From the NCBI GenBank assembly GCA_028023455.1, contig JAQFVV010000565.1, positions 312,001 to 376,000 on the forward strand: DNA of 64,000 bases. The letters run 5' to 3'. Source of the stretch: Epiperipatus broadwayi (taxonomy: Eukaryota; Onychophora; Udeonychophora; Euonychophora; Peripatidae). Position numbers and translations under genes: made by a program. Below are positions 1 through 8,800 of this stretch, one piece after another (positions within the stretch are counted from its first letter, which is position 1; every line of letters starts with the position of its first letter). The notes below the pieces were generated by a model. It made no database searches and was not told the origin of the DNA. It saw nothing but the letters and a program-made list of their open reading frames with translations.

Positions 1-561
1 CAGAAATCTGTTCTACATAGCATTATTATAAATCCAACTTACAACTGCAGATCACTTTCAAGTGAAGGAAGATTGCAAGAATTAGAAGAAGAACTCTCTT
101 ATATTAAATGGGACATTATTGGACTATGTGAAGTTAGAAGAAAAGGTGAAGAGACAATTGATTTAAAAAGTGGACATATACTCTATTATAAAGGCACAAA
201 TATTGGAAATACAAGTGGAGTAGGATTCATTATAAATAAAAAGTGGAAGAACAATATTGTGGAGATTGATGGTGTATCAGACAAAGTGGCAAGATTAGTT
301 ATACAACTTAATAGCAGATACCAAATGCAGATAATTCAGGTTTATGCCCCAACAAGTTCTCATAGTGATGAAGTAGTAGAAGATTTTTATATGGATGTAC
401 AAAAGGCTTTTGATCAGAGTAAACACCATTTAAAAATTATTATGGGAGACTTTAATGCTAGAATTGGTAAAAAAATGAAAGATGAAAGTGCTGTGGGTAA
501 TTTTGGTTATGGTAATAGAAATGAGAGAGGACATAGACTTGTGGAGTTTGCAGAAAAATAA
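1..561 (+). pseudogene. RTE endonuclease domain (N-terminal part of the LINE ORF), ended by a premature stop
   Basis: The frame is open from base 1; the first Met is at 73, but LINE-like sequence (TYNCRSLSSEGRLQELEEEL) already starts upstream near base 37, so the true start is further 5'. Residues counted from the Met at 73 show GLCEVRRKG with the catalytic Glu at 20, VYAP at 90-93 and GDFNAR at 125-130, all hallmarks of the exonuclease-endonuclease-phosphatase fold that nicks target DNA. The domain continues beyond the TAA at 559-561 in the same frame: the SDHRLV motif, the last catalytic block, lies at 718-735. The stop therefore cuts the nuclease before its final motif. No frameshift separates the two halves. 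Confidence 0.85.
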
Positions 562-573
562 AAACTTTATATT

Positions 574-2844
574 ATGAATTCTTTTTTTGAGAAAAATGTT
601 AAAAGGAAATGGACATGGAAGCATCCAAATGAAGGTACAGCAGAATTGGATTATATTTTGACTAATAGGAAATACATATTTCAAGATTGTAATGTTCTTA
701 ATAAATTTAACACAGGAAGTGATCATCGATTAGTAAGGTGTAAGATACGTGTTAATGTAAAACTAGAGAGACAAAAATTATTAAGAAAAACAATATTTAC
801 AGTTGATATTCCTAATCTTCAGAAACATTCTAATGAATTTAAATTAGAACTTACAAATCGGTTTCAAGTATTAGTAGATTTTGAACATGATTCAGATTTG
901 AATGAAATTAATATGAAAATAACTGATACACTTTTGAAAACTGCAACAAAGATAGCTGGTAGAAAGAAACAGCAATTGACCAATAAAAGTTCTACTGAGA
1001 CTAGAGAATTTATGAAGAAAAGAAGGAATATGAAGATATACAAAAATGATGCAGTAAAAAGAATTGAATATCTTGAATCTTGTAAAATGGTGCGGAAAAG
1101 AGTTGAAAATGATATAAGAAAGTATAACTGTGAACTAGCAAGGAAAGCTGTAGAAGAAAATAAAAGTCTTAAGAATGTAAAACAACATTTTGGTATTGGT
1201 AGGAAATTTATATCTGCAATAAGAAAAAAAGATAGAATTATTACTAAAAGGAGAGATGACATCATGAAATTGGTAGAAGATTTTTATCAAGAATTATATA
1301 GTAATAAAGAACAAGTACCTCCTATATTTATTACATCTTCCAAATTGCCCAGAATTTTAAATGAAGAAGTGAGACATGCAATTAAATGTATGAAGAAAGG
1401 AAAGGCTCCAGGTAATGATGGAATTATAATTGATATATTAAAAGAAGCAGGTGAAGAAATAGAAATTTTTTTAGCAAAGTTATATACCAAATGTCTAAAT
1501 GATAAAGATGTATCGGATGATTGGAAGAATGCAGTAATAATATTAATATTTAAAAAAGGTGATAAAGAAGATATTAGAAATTACAGACCTATCAGCCTTT
1601 TATCAGTTTTATATAAAATTTTTACCAAGATAATTACTACTCGTCTACAGAGAACATTGGATTTTCACCAACCAAGAGAACAAGCTGGATTTAAAAGTGG
1701 TTTTAGTACAGTAGATCATATCCAGGTATTGAGAGAAGTTATAGAAAGGACAAATGAATATGAGTTGCCATTATGCTTAGGATTTGTAGATTATGAAAAG
1801 GCATTTGATTCTATAAACATTTCTTCAGTGATTAAAGCATTAGATCATCAAGGTATAGATCCAGGATATTGTCATATTTTAAAGAATATTTATAAAAATG
1901 CAACAGCAACAATTAGATTACATAATGACACTGGGAAAGTCAACATTGAGAAAGGTGTAAGACAAGGTGACTCCATATCTCCAAAACTTTTTACAGCAGT
2001 GCTGCATGAAGTATTTTGTGGATTAAAATGGGAAACTAAAGGAGTGAAAGTAAATGGTGATTATTTAAGTCATTTAGATTTCGCAGATGATGTAGTTGTT
2101 TTTGCAAATAATGCTTCAGATCTGCAGGAAATGTTGCAGAAATTATCAGATGAAAGTAGGAAAGTAGGACTAAAGATAAATGTTAAAAAGACTAAAGTAA
2201 TGTTTAATCGATTTGCTCAAAATATGAAAATAAAGATTGATTATGATGAATTAGAAGAAGTTAACAGTTACAAATACCTTGGTCAGATTATTAATACAGA
2301 TGGAAACATAATGGAGGAAATTAATCATAGAATTAAACTTGGTTGGAGTGCTTTTGGTAGAAATAACTTGATACTAAAAGGAAATATGCCTATGTGTTTG
2401 AAAAGGAAGGTTTTTAACAAATGTGTTTTACCAGTTCTTACTTATGGATCTGAGACTTGGACACTTAATAGAAGAGCAATTCAGAGACTTCAGACCACTC
2501 AAAGAAGTATGGAGAGATGTATGTTGGGAGTAATAAGAAGAGACCGTAAATGCAATGTATGGGTAAGAGAACAAACAGGTGTTACTGACCTCATTGAAAA
2601 AATTAAAAGATTGAAGTGGAGTTGGGCTGGTCATATTGTTAGAAGAGATGATAATAGATGGACAATTGAAATTTTAAACTGGATTCCAAGAGATTGTAAA
2701 AGACCCAGAAAGAGACCACATGTGAGATGGATGGATGAAATAAGAAAGTGTGCAGGGGTGATGTGGAGAAGAGAAGCTAAAGATCGGAGAAGATGGATTA
2801 AATTTGGAGAGACCTTCATTCTGCAGTGGATTGATAATGGTTGA
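574..2844 (+). CDS. LINE endonuclease C-terminus plus reverse transcriptase
   Basis: A 756-residue frame continuing in register with the upstream endonuclease fragment. Residues 49-54 hold SDHRLV, the final endonuclease motif. The reverse transcriptase follows: GKAPGNDG at 276-283, NYRPISLL at 336-343, AGFKSGFST at 371-379, FVDYEKAFDS at 404-413 (first catalytic Asp), GVRQGDSISP at 461-470 and the FADD catalytic box at 503-506. The C-terminal region has YGSETWTL at 624-631 and WAGHIVRRDDNRW at 684-696, a pattern typical of RTE-like proteins. No RNase H is seen, as usual for RTE. The Met at 574 is probably not a natural start but the first Met after the nonsense codon at 559. All RT catalytic residues are present, so this copy is young or was recently active. 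Confidence 0.88.
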   Translation: MNSFFEKNVKRKWTWKHPNEGTAELDYILTNRKYIFQDCNVLNKFNTGSDHRLVRCKIRVNVKLERQKLLRKTIFTVDIPNLQKHSNEFKLELTNRFQVLVDFEHDSDLNEINMKITDTLLKTATKIAGRKKQQLTNKSSTETREFMKKRRNMKIYKNDAVKRIEYLESCKMVRKRVENDIRKYNCELARKAVEENKSLKNVKQHFGIGRKFISAIRKKDRIITKRRDDIMKLVEDFYQELYSNKEQVPPIFITSSKLPRILNEEVRHAIKCMKKGKAPGNDGIIIDILKEAGEEIEIFLAKLYTKCLNDKDVSDDWKNAVIILIFKKGDKEDIRNYRPISLLSVLYKIFTKIITTRLQRTLDFHQPREQAGFKSGFSTVDHIQVLREVIERTNEYELPLCLGFVDYEKAFDSINISSVIKALDHQGIDPGYCHILKNIYKNATATIRLHNDTGKVNIEKGVRQGDSISPKLFTAVLHEVFCGLKWETKGVKVNGDYLSHLDFADDVVVFANNASDLQEMLQKLSDESRKVGLKINVKKTKVMFNRFAQNMKIKIDYDELEEVNSYKYLGQIINTDGNIMEEINHRIKLGWSAFGRNNLILKGNMPMCLKRKVFNKCVLPVLTYGSETWTLNRRAIQRLQTTQRSMERCMLGVIRRDRKCNVWVREQTGVTDLIEKIKRLKWSWAGHIVRRDDNRWTIEILNWIPRDCKRPRKRPHVRWMDEIRKCAGVMWRREAKDRRRWIKFGETFILQWIDNG

Positions 2845-2862
2845 TAATGATGATGATATCAG

Positions 2863-3248
2863 CATAGACATTTAGTAAATGTAAAATTCAGACTACCATT
2901 TGGAGCCAGACTCATTATTGATGCTTATATAGACGATTTTAGACAAATGATATACCATAAATTATAGTTATTAAAATAAAAGGTTATAATTTTGTAAGCT
3001 GTATGAACATCAAGTGTATTGAATTATCATTATATAAACTGTTATATATTCCTGCAATTTATATCACTTCATTAAAAATGAAATAATCTGGAATTTTTCA
3101 AGTCAGAATAAAGTAAATGATAGACATGATAACGCTGCTAAAATCAATAAATATGATCGAAAAGTACAATTTAGTTACTATTCACTAAAATGCATAGAAA
3201 TAAATTAATTAATTTTATTATTCAAAATGTTATAAATTTCTTAGATGT
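2863..3248. other. AT-rich spacer, no recognisable feature
   Basis: Between the LINE tail and the SINE I see no reading frame, repeat unit or RNA promoter motif. Confidence 0.5.
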
Positions 3249-3640
3249 GATATGCTGCATTTGATAGAATTGCTCAGTTGGTAGAGCCTCTGACAGCTCA
3301 GTTGGTAGAGGTGTTTGCCTTAAATTCGATATTCAAGAATCTAAAGGTGTGAGTTCAACTTCTAAGCAAATATTGTCACTGTGCATATAGGCCAGCAACA
3401 CCTGAAGAAGAGTGGAGAATAATACTCGAAACATTGTGTAATTACTAACCTGTATTGTCTATTTGCATGCTATTACTAACAAGTTGTTTGTATTTGGAAA
3501 GTTTAAATAAAGCTTAAAATTTTTTATACATTCAACATTCACTCATAAATGATGGAAATAGTTGAACATATCACATCTTATGATAGACCATCATCACAAA
3601 CCTTCAGACAAATACTAAGTTCTACATTTCTTATTTGCAA
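3249..3640 (+). repeat. tRNA-derived SINE, family S1, with duplicated A box
   Basis: The head resembles a tRNA: GCTCAGTTGGTAGAG (RNA polymerase III A-box-like) occurs at about 3272-3286 and again at 3296-3310, a 24-bp tandem duplication. A weak B box, GAGTTCAACTTC, lies near 3351-3362. The body (CCAGCAACACCTGAAGAAGA, about 3392-3411) and the tail (ATGATGGAAATAGTTGAACA, about 3549-3568) recur at 27615-27960, 32690-32990, 37690-38050 and 54890-55140 on + and at 22395-22530 on -. This defines one dispersed family of roughly 350-400 bp. A duplicated A box is not seen in the other copies and is probably private to this one. Confidence 0.75.
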
Positions 3641-3652
3641 AATGTATTCATT

Positions 3653-3654
<2 letters not shown>

Positions 3655-3693
<39 letters not shown>
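3655..3693. repeat. (TA)n microsatellite, target of the LTR element
   Basis: An uninterrupted TA dinucleotide run directly abuts the 5' LTR. The sequence after the 3' LTR (10707 onward) resumes with ATAT, so the LTR element integrated inside this tract. Confidence 0.93.
3690..3693. repeat. Target-site duplication, left copy (ATAT)
   Basis: ATAT precedes the 5' LTR and ATAT follows the 3' LTR at 10707-10710. A 4-bp duplication is usual for Ty3/Gypsy integrases. Because the target is a TA repeat, the exact length is uncertain by a base or so. Confidence 0.75.
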
Positions 3694-3696
<3 letters not shown>

Positions 3697-3699
3697 ACC

Positions 3700-3901
3700 A
3701 TTTATTTATATATACGGTACAAATTACTTTTTAATATTAGGTATTGTAAAAAAAAAGAAAGGAGAGCGAACACGATCTTTATTTTTTTTTTGTAACATAA
3801 TATTTATTTATATATACGGTACAAATTACTTTTTGATATTAGGTATTATAAAAAAAAGAAAGGAGAGCGAACACGATCTTTATTTTTTTTGTAGCATAAT
3901 G
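3700..3901 (+). repeat. Tandem duplication of a ~101-bp unit inside the LTR (U3)
   Basis: Copy one starts at 3700 and copy two at 3802; both read ATTTATTTATATATACGGTA, then a GGAGAGCGAACACGATCTTT segment and a T run. The same pair appears at 9177 and 9278 in the 3' LTR. Duplicated units in U3 commonly act as enhancers in LTR elements; that role here is inference. Confidence 0.85.
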
Positions 3902-4205
3902 TTTTAAAGAAAAAAAAAAACGTACAGTGAAAGTTTAATTTTTCTTTTTTTTTAGAAATAAGTTAACTAAAATAAATTCAATGTTGGAAAGTGCATATTG
4001 AATCATTGATTCAAATAGTGAAAGGAAATTTCAAAAGGTGAAAGATTGCTATCAGAAACAACTTTCTGATAGTAATTAAAAATGGCAGAAATTCTTAACG
4101 GAAAAACAGACTTTGTAATAAGAAAAGGAGAATAATGTAGAAGTTTATAAAGTAGAACAAAGAAAAAAAAGAACGTGCGCAGAGCTTCTAAAAAGAATCT
4201 AGGAG

Positions 4206-4213
4206 TATAAAAG
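4206..4213 (+). promoter_or_regulatory. TATA box of the LTR promoter
   Basis: TATAAAAG in the context GAGTATAAAAGGAGCC, a close match to the RNA polymerase II TATA consensus. It would place the transcript start near 4235-4240. The equivalent site in the 3' LTR is at 9683-9690. Confidence 0.7.
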
Positions 4214-4295
4214 GAGCCGACAGATTTGAAAAGGGGTCTTTTTTCTCTTATTGTTCCAATAGTGCTGAGCAATTTGAAGTGCCTCGTATTTTTTT

Positions 4296-4301
4296 AATAA
4301 A
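4296..4301 (+). terminator. Candidate LTR poly(A) signal AATAAA
   Basis: AATAAA lies about 60 bases after the predicted transcript start, so a short R region of about 80-90 bases would include it. In the 3' LTR the equivalent hexamer would serve the 3' end of the transcript. A second candidate AATAAA is near 4434. Confidence 0.45.
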
Positions 4302-4526
4302 ATGTGTCCACTTAGATACGAACTGAAATCGCTCACCATGAGTGAGTAGAACTCTATCGTTTGCCGACACTTTCTCTCGGAAAAAGTCACCTAGATCGTC
4401 ATCTGGCTACCTAAATTAGATCGGAGATTCAGAAATAAAACTAAAAGAAAAACAACTACTGCGGACTACCCACTAACTGAATTGTACGTCGGGAAGATCG
4501 ATGACCTACTTAATGTCAACTTACCG

Positions 4527-5162
4527 GTAAGTAAATGGCCATAAATTTTTTTACATAAAGCTTTATGAATAGTGAATTGAATGGAAATGTTATCCCATAA
4601 ATTTTTCTTGGATCAGAAGATTTGCGAACTGAGAAATGAACCAAACTGTTACTACGGAAAATAAGACTAAATAATTATTACTCCAATATTTGAATCAAAT
4701 TATTGAATTCATATGCACAATCTTTTCCAACATTATAATTTTGTCTTAATCATAAATATTGAATGCTTGACGAGTTAGAATAAATCTTTATTATTAACTT
4801 CACTTTCATTGTACGTGTATAAAATTAATGCTATTCTATTTAAGTTTTACCTTTAGTTATTTAACTTAGATCGGTATACAAATTATTTTTTTTTGATAGA
4901 TTTAATTTCCGTAATTAAGAAAAAATGGGGATATCTTCTTCTTAACGAGAATGTTAACTCAGATCGTATAATTATTACCTTACGGGCTACAATATGTTTG
5001 ACGCAGTCTCAGTGGGTCTAACGACTCTGGCGCCCTCAAGTAGAAATTAAAAACTGGTTCTGCTCACGATTGTACTCGGTAATAGTTCTAGGCCGAAGTT
5101 GATCAGGAAAAATAGCTGTGTTGAGAATAGAAATACAACTTTCTTTTTTTCTTTTGATACAG
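4527..5162 (+). other. Predicted leader intron within the LTR
   Basis: The donor reads CCG|GTAAGT (GTAAGT at 4527-4532), a full consensus. The acceptor reads CTTTTGATACAG ending at 5162, preceded by a pyrimidine run from about 5139. Both are kept in the 3' LTR (donor 10004-10009, acceptor AG 10637-10638). Removal would bring the promoter-proximal exon to within ~70 bases of the LTR end and drop most of U5. Splicing is not demonstrated; prediction rests on consensus matches and position. Confidence 0.45.
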
Positions 5163-5231
5163 CTTGATCAACTCACGCTCAAATATAAATTTGAGGCGTA
5201 TAGTGGCCTAGTAATACGAAAAACGTTACAA

Positions 5232-5249
5232 TGGCTTGCCCAACTCGAG
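5232..5249 (+). promoter_or_regulatory. Candidate tRNA primer-binding site
   Basis: TGGCTTGCCCAACTCGAG starts one base after the LTR end. TGG pairs with the universal tRNA 3' CCA, and the position is as expected for minus-strand priming. I could not match the remaining bases to a specific tRNA. Confidence 0.55.
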
Positions 5250-5689
5250 GCTTACGAAAAGAAAAAAAAAACCACGACCTGAGAAAATTTAAAAACGGCA
5301 TAAAATTGAGAATTTAATGTCCGTAGCCGGAAAATAAATATGACCACAAATAGTGCGCAAGTCTAAAAAGTTATTGCGTACGATTACAAAAGTTTTTTTT
5401 TAGAGTAGGATTTTAAATAAGGCTATATTGAAAGAAAATAATAGCTTATAAATTATTAAATAATAAATAAAACCGATCAAAGGTAAGAAATGACGGTAAA
5501 GGTAGAGGGGGACGGGAGATTATAGGGTGATAAAAGAGAGGGGTGTCGGTGAACGAATTTATTAGCAAAGCAAAATAAAATATTGTATTTATATCGTAAC
5601 AATTGATAGCGTTAAGATTTTGTTTACTGTAGCAAAAATAAGCAACACGGCCATATATGAAATTGAGAAGTAATAAAAATATACAAAAT
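5250..5689 (+). other. Retrotransposon leader, no gene
   Basis: About 440 bases between the primer site and the first gag-like ATG. It contains a purine-rich stretch near 5501-5518 (AGGGGGACGGGAG) and a GGTAAG donor-like site near 5480. No coding frame of note. Confidence 0.5.
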
Positions 5690-5874
5690 ATGGCAGAAAG
5701 TGCGGAAGAATTAAAAGAGGGCATGGAACCCTTAATAAAAAAAAACTATTATACGAATGCATGACAGAATTCAAAGAAGAAATAAAAAAAGAAATGGCAG
5801 AGATGGTCAGAGAATTAAAAGAAGAAATAAAAGAACCAGTAAAAAAAAAAGGAAAAAGAAAAGAAATAAAGTGA
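5690..5874 (+). pseudogene. gag: Gag N-terminal remnant (coiled coil only), frameshifted
   Basis: From the ATG at 5690 a 24-codon frame begins MAESAEELKEG and stops at 5762-5764. From 5761 a second frame of 37 codons, rich in Glu and Lys with heptad-like spacing, stops at 5872-5874. It then gives way to the pol frame. Both frame changes are by one base in the same direction and both sit at poly(A) runs (A9 at 5737-5745, A10 at 5841-5850), so they look like single-A losses, slippage sites or assembly errors in homopolymers. Only a coiled-coil N-terminus is encoded. There is no room for capsid and no CCHC zinc knuckle before the protease, so most of gag has been deleted. Confidence 0.6.
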
Positions 5875-8800
5875 TCAGTAGAACAACAGAAGAAAAGAGG
5901 ATAGATAATCTTATTTGTGAGTGGGATGGCGAATCGATTAAGTACACATCTCAAGAATGCCCAAAGGTTGTTTTGCAAATAAACGATGTCAAAGTAGAGA
6001 CATTGTGGGATTCTGGCAGCCAGATATCGGTAATGTCAGAAACAACGTATGAGCGCATGCGGAGCCAACCCATAGAGATACCAACTCTACCAGTGAAAAG
6101 CACGCTAATAACATTAGCAAATAACAAAAAGGCACAATTGGGCTCAAAACAGGTTTGGGTGCAAATTAAGATAGGGGATAAAATTATGCCCCACACGCTA
6201 TTAATTCTAAAAGGGTTGGTACATGAAGCCATATTGGGGTCAGATTTTATGCACAAAACTGGGTGTGTGATCAATTATAAAGATGAAAAGATTATCTGTG
6301 ATGGGGAAGAAGTGGAGTTTGGGTCGCGGATGAGAATGAACCAGCAAAACGTATGTAATATGGAGGTTGAGATAGAACAGCCTTCAATAGAGGCACGGAT
6401 TGATGAAGTAATAAAGGGAGTGAAGGAAGGATGGAAAGAGGACCTAAAAGAAGTCTTAAATGAATATAAATCGAATTTTTCAGATAAACCCGGGGTTATT
6501 AAAGGGTATGAGCACAGGATCAAGATCGCTGACAGTACACCATACCAGGCAAGATCATACCCAGTGCCACACCACTATAGAGCTGAGGTAGAGAGAGAAT
6601 TAGCTAAAATGGAGGAGTGGGATATTATCACTAAGGGTTCGTCAGCATATAATAACCCATTGGTGGTTGTAAAAAAAAAAGATGGAACCATACGACTGTG
6701 TTTGGATGCCAGGCAATTGAACAAGATTACATGGCCAGATCAAAATGTTCCACCTCCAATTAATGAGTTGGTAAATAAATTCCGGGGAAAAAAGATATTT
6801 TCCACGTTAGATCTGACTGCCAGCTATTGGCAGATCAGGTTACACCCTGCTGACCGGAAGTACACAGCATTTCGATATAATGGTATATCGTACCAATTTA
6901 ACAGAATGCCTTTTGGTCTCAAGAATAGTGGAGCAGGCCTGCTAAAATGTCTCGATCATGTGCTGTGCCCGGAAATCAAAAAGTTAATCACTGTTTACAT
7001 GGATGATGTGATTATTGCATCCAATAACGCCCAGGAACACTTACAACACCTCAAGTTGTTTCTACAAGAGTGCAATATGAAGGATATTCGCATTAATTTG
7101 CAAAAAAGCTGTTTAGCAGCGGAAGAAGTGAATTTCTTAGGGCACTTAATTAATGCCAATGGAATTAGACCCCACCCGGACAAAATCCAGGCAATACGAG
7201 ATTTCCCAGCCCCTCGAACACCAAAACAGGTGAGATCGTTTTTGGGGATGTGTAATTTCTACAATAAATTTTACAAAAACTTTGCTTCAGACATGGAGCC
7301 TCTGCTGCAATTATTACGTAAGGGAACGTCATGGAAATGGACGGAAGAGCATGAGACCAATTTTAGGGTTATTAAAGAGAAATTCCTTAGTCAAGTGATG
7401 TTGGTTTACCCTGACTTAAGGAAACCGTTTATTGTTCAGGTAGATAGTAGTGGGTATGGGTTAGGTGCTGCTCTTATGCAAGCTCAAGAGGATGGTACCT
7501 GGGGTGTAATTTATTTTGTCAGCAGACCACTGAGAGGTGCAGAGATTAATTACTGTGTAACAGAGAAAGAGGCCTTGGCTGTGGTGTGGGCATTTCAGAA
7601 GTTCCGCCAATTCTTGATAGGATCGGAAACGATTGTTAGGACAGATCATAAGAGCCTAGAGTTCTTAAATCACAGTTATTTAACAAATAGTAGGCTAATC
7701 CGATGGAGCCTTTTTCTCCAGGAGTTCAATTATTCCATCCAGTATTGTAAGGGCACTGAAAATGTGGTAGCCGACACATTGAGCCGGAATATTGTTCCTG
7801 ATACCCAGGACCATTTGCAGATGGAAGATATCTGTTTGGCAAGTGTAGAATTAGAAACAGATGCTGTAGTAGAAGAAGGATTGAGACACTTAGGAAAGGT
7901 ACAATGGCAAAGCCCAACCTACAAGAAAATTATTGATCAACTAGAAGACAAAGATGAAGCGGGAGAGACAGCAGATGCTAACACTGATGAGAGATACCGC
8001 CTGAAAGAAGGGATACTATGGTATATCACTGACCCTCGAAGGGATCAATGGAAAATGATCATACCAGAAAGTTTACAGGAAGGACTTATTGACTACACAC
8101 ATCATTTGTATGGGCACTATGGTGTAAATAAAGTGGAAGCCTTATTGAGGACATGGTTCCACTGGCCGAATATGAGAGCACAGGTCACCAGGATAGTAAG
8201 CTCATGTGAAATGTGTCAGAAGACAAAACCAGCAAACAAGTCGTATCAAGGTCCATTGAATTCTATCATCCCTAAAGAACCCAATGACCTGGTGGCTATT
8301 GATTTCTATGGACCATTGCCAGCTTTCGGGAAAATGAAATATCTACTAGTAGTATATGACCTTTTTTCAAAATGGGTGTCAGCATATCCGGTGACCCAAG
8401 CCAATACCAAGAATGCCATACGAGCCCTTGAGGTACGATATTTTAAAAGGGTAGGCAAACCAAAAGCTATTTTGTCGGACCACGGTACGCCGTTCACATC
8501 TTATGATTGGCAACAGTGGATAGAGAGGATGGAGGTAAAACACATATTGTCATCCATACGAAATCCGCAATCAAACCCTTGTGAGCGGGTGATGAGAGAG
8601 TTAGGATGCCTCTTCAGGGTATATACTGCATCCAACCATAGAGGATGGGTGAAACAACTCCCAAGGGTGTTAAATTTCATAAATTGGTCTCATAATGAAT
8701 CTACCGGATTTGCACCTGTAAGACTTCACTTCGGACAAGCAATACCTAGATTGTACCAATCCAAGTTACCTGCTGGTCCAGAAAACATTGATAAAGGGAG

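Larger units (their letters stand above)
1..2862 (+). mobile_element. RTE-like non-LTR retrotransposon, 5' end outside the window or truncated
   Basis: One reading frame, open from base 1 to the stop at 2842-2844, encodes an apurinic-type endonuclease followed by a reverse transcriptase, the order found in RTE-clade LINEs. The frame is broken only by a TAA at 559-561. After the stop there is almost no 3' UTR, only a short run of TGA/GAT repeats (about 2843-2858), typical of RTE 3' tails. Two other copies in this window, 24236-24705 (+) and 59117-59706 (-), end at the same place, which fixes the 3' boundary. The 5' boundary is not visible. Such elements copy themselves by target-primed reverse transcription. 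Clade assignment is by domain order and motif similarity only. Confidence 0.88.
3694..5230 (+). repeat. 5' long terminal repeat (1537 bp)
   Basis: Matches 9171-10706 almost base for base. It begins TGTACC and ends GTTACA, the two ends being imperfect inverted repeats. The first ~205 bp are two tandem copies of a ~101-bp unit (from 3700 and from 3802), each with a GGTACA that can pair with the TGTACC at the LTR start. Downstream lie a TATA box (4206-4213), a poly(A) signal (4296-4301), a splice donor (4527) and a splice acceptor (5162). Frames on - at 4003-4272 recur in the other LTR only because the LTR is repeated and are not genes. Confidence 0.95.

Noticed and set aside
864-1265. A 133-residue frame on - with hydrophobic residues
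   Set aside because: Antisense shadow of the LINE reverse transcriptase; hydrophobicity reflects complement of Lys/Glu-rich codons.
4003-4272. An 89-residue frame on - that recurs exactly at 9480-9749
   Set aside because: It lies inside the LTR and recurs only because the LTR is duplicated; no motif, and opposite to the element's transcription.
5757-5873. Arg/Lys-rich N-terminus of Pol as a nuclear localisation or nucleic-acid-binding domain
   Set aside because: The same bases in the adjacent frame give a regular Glu/Lys coiled coil typical of Gag starts, so the basic run is better explained as an out-of-frame reading.
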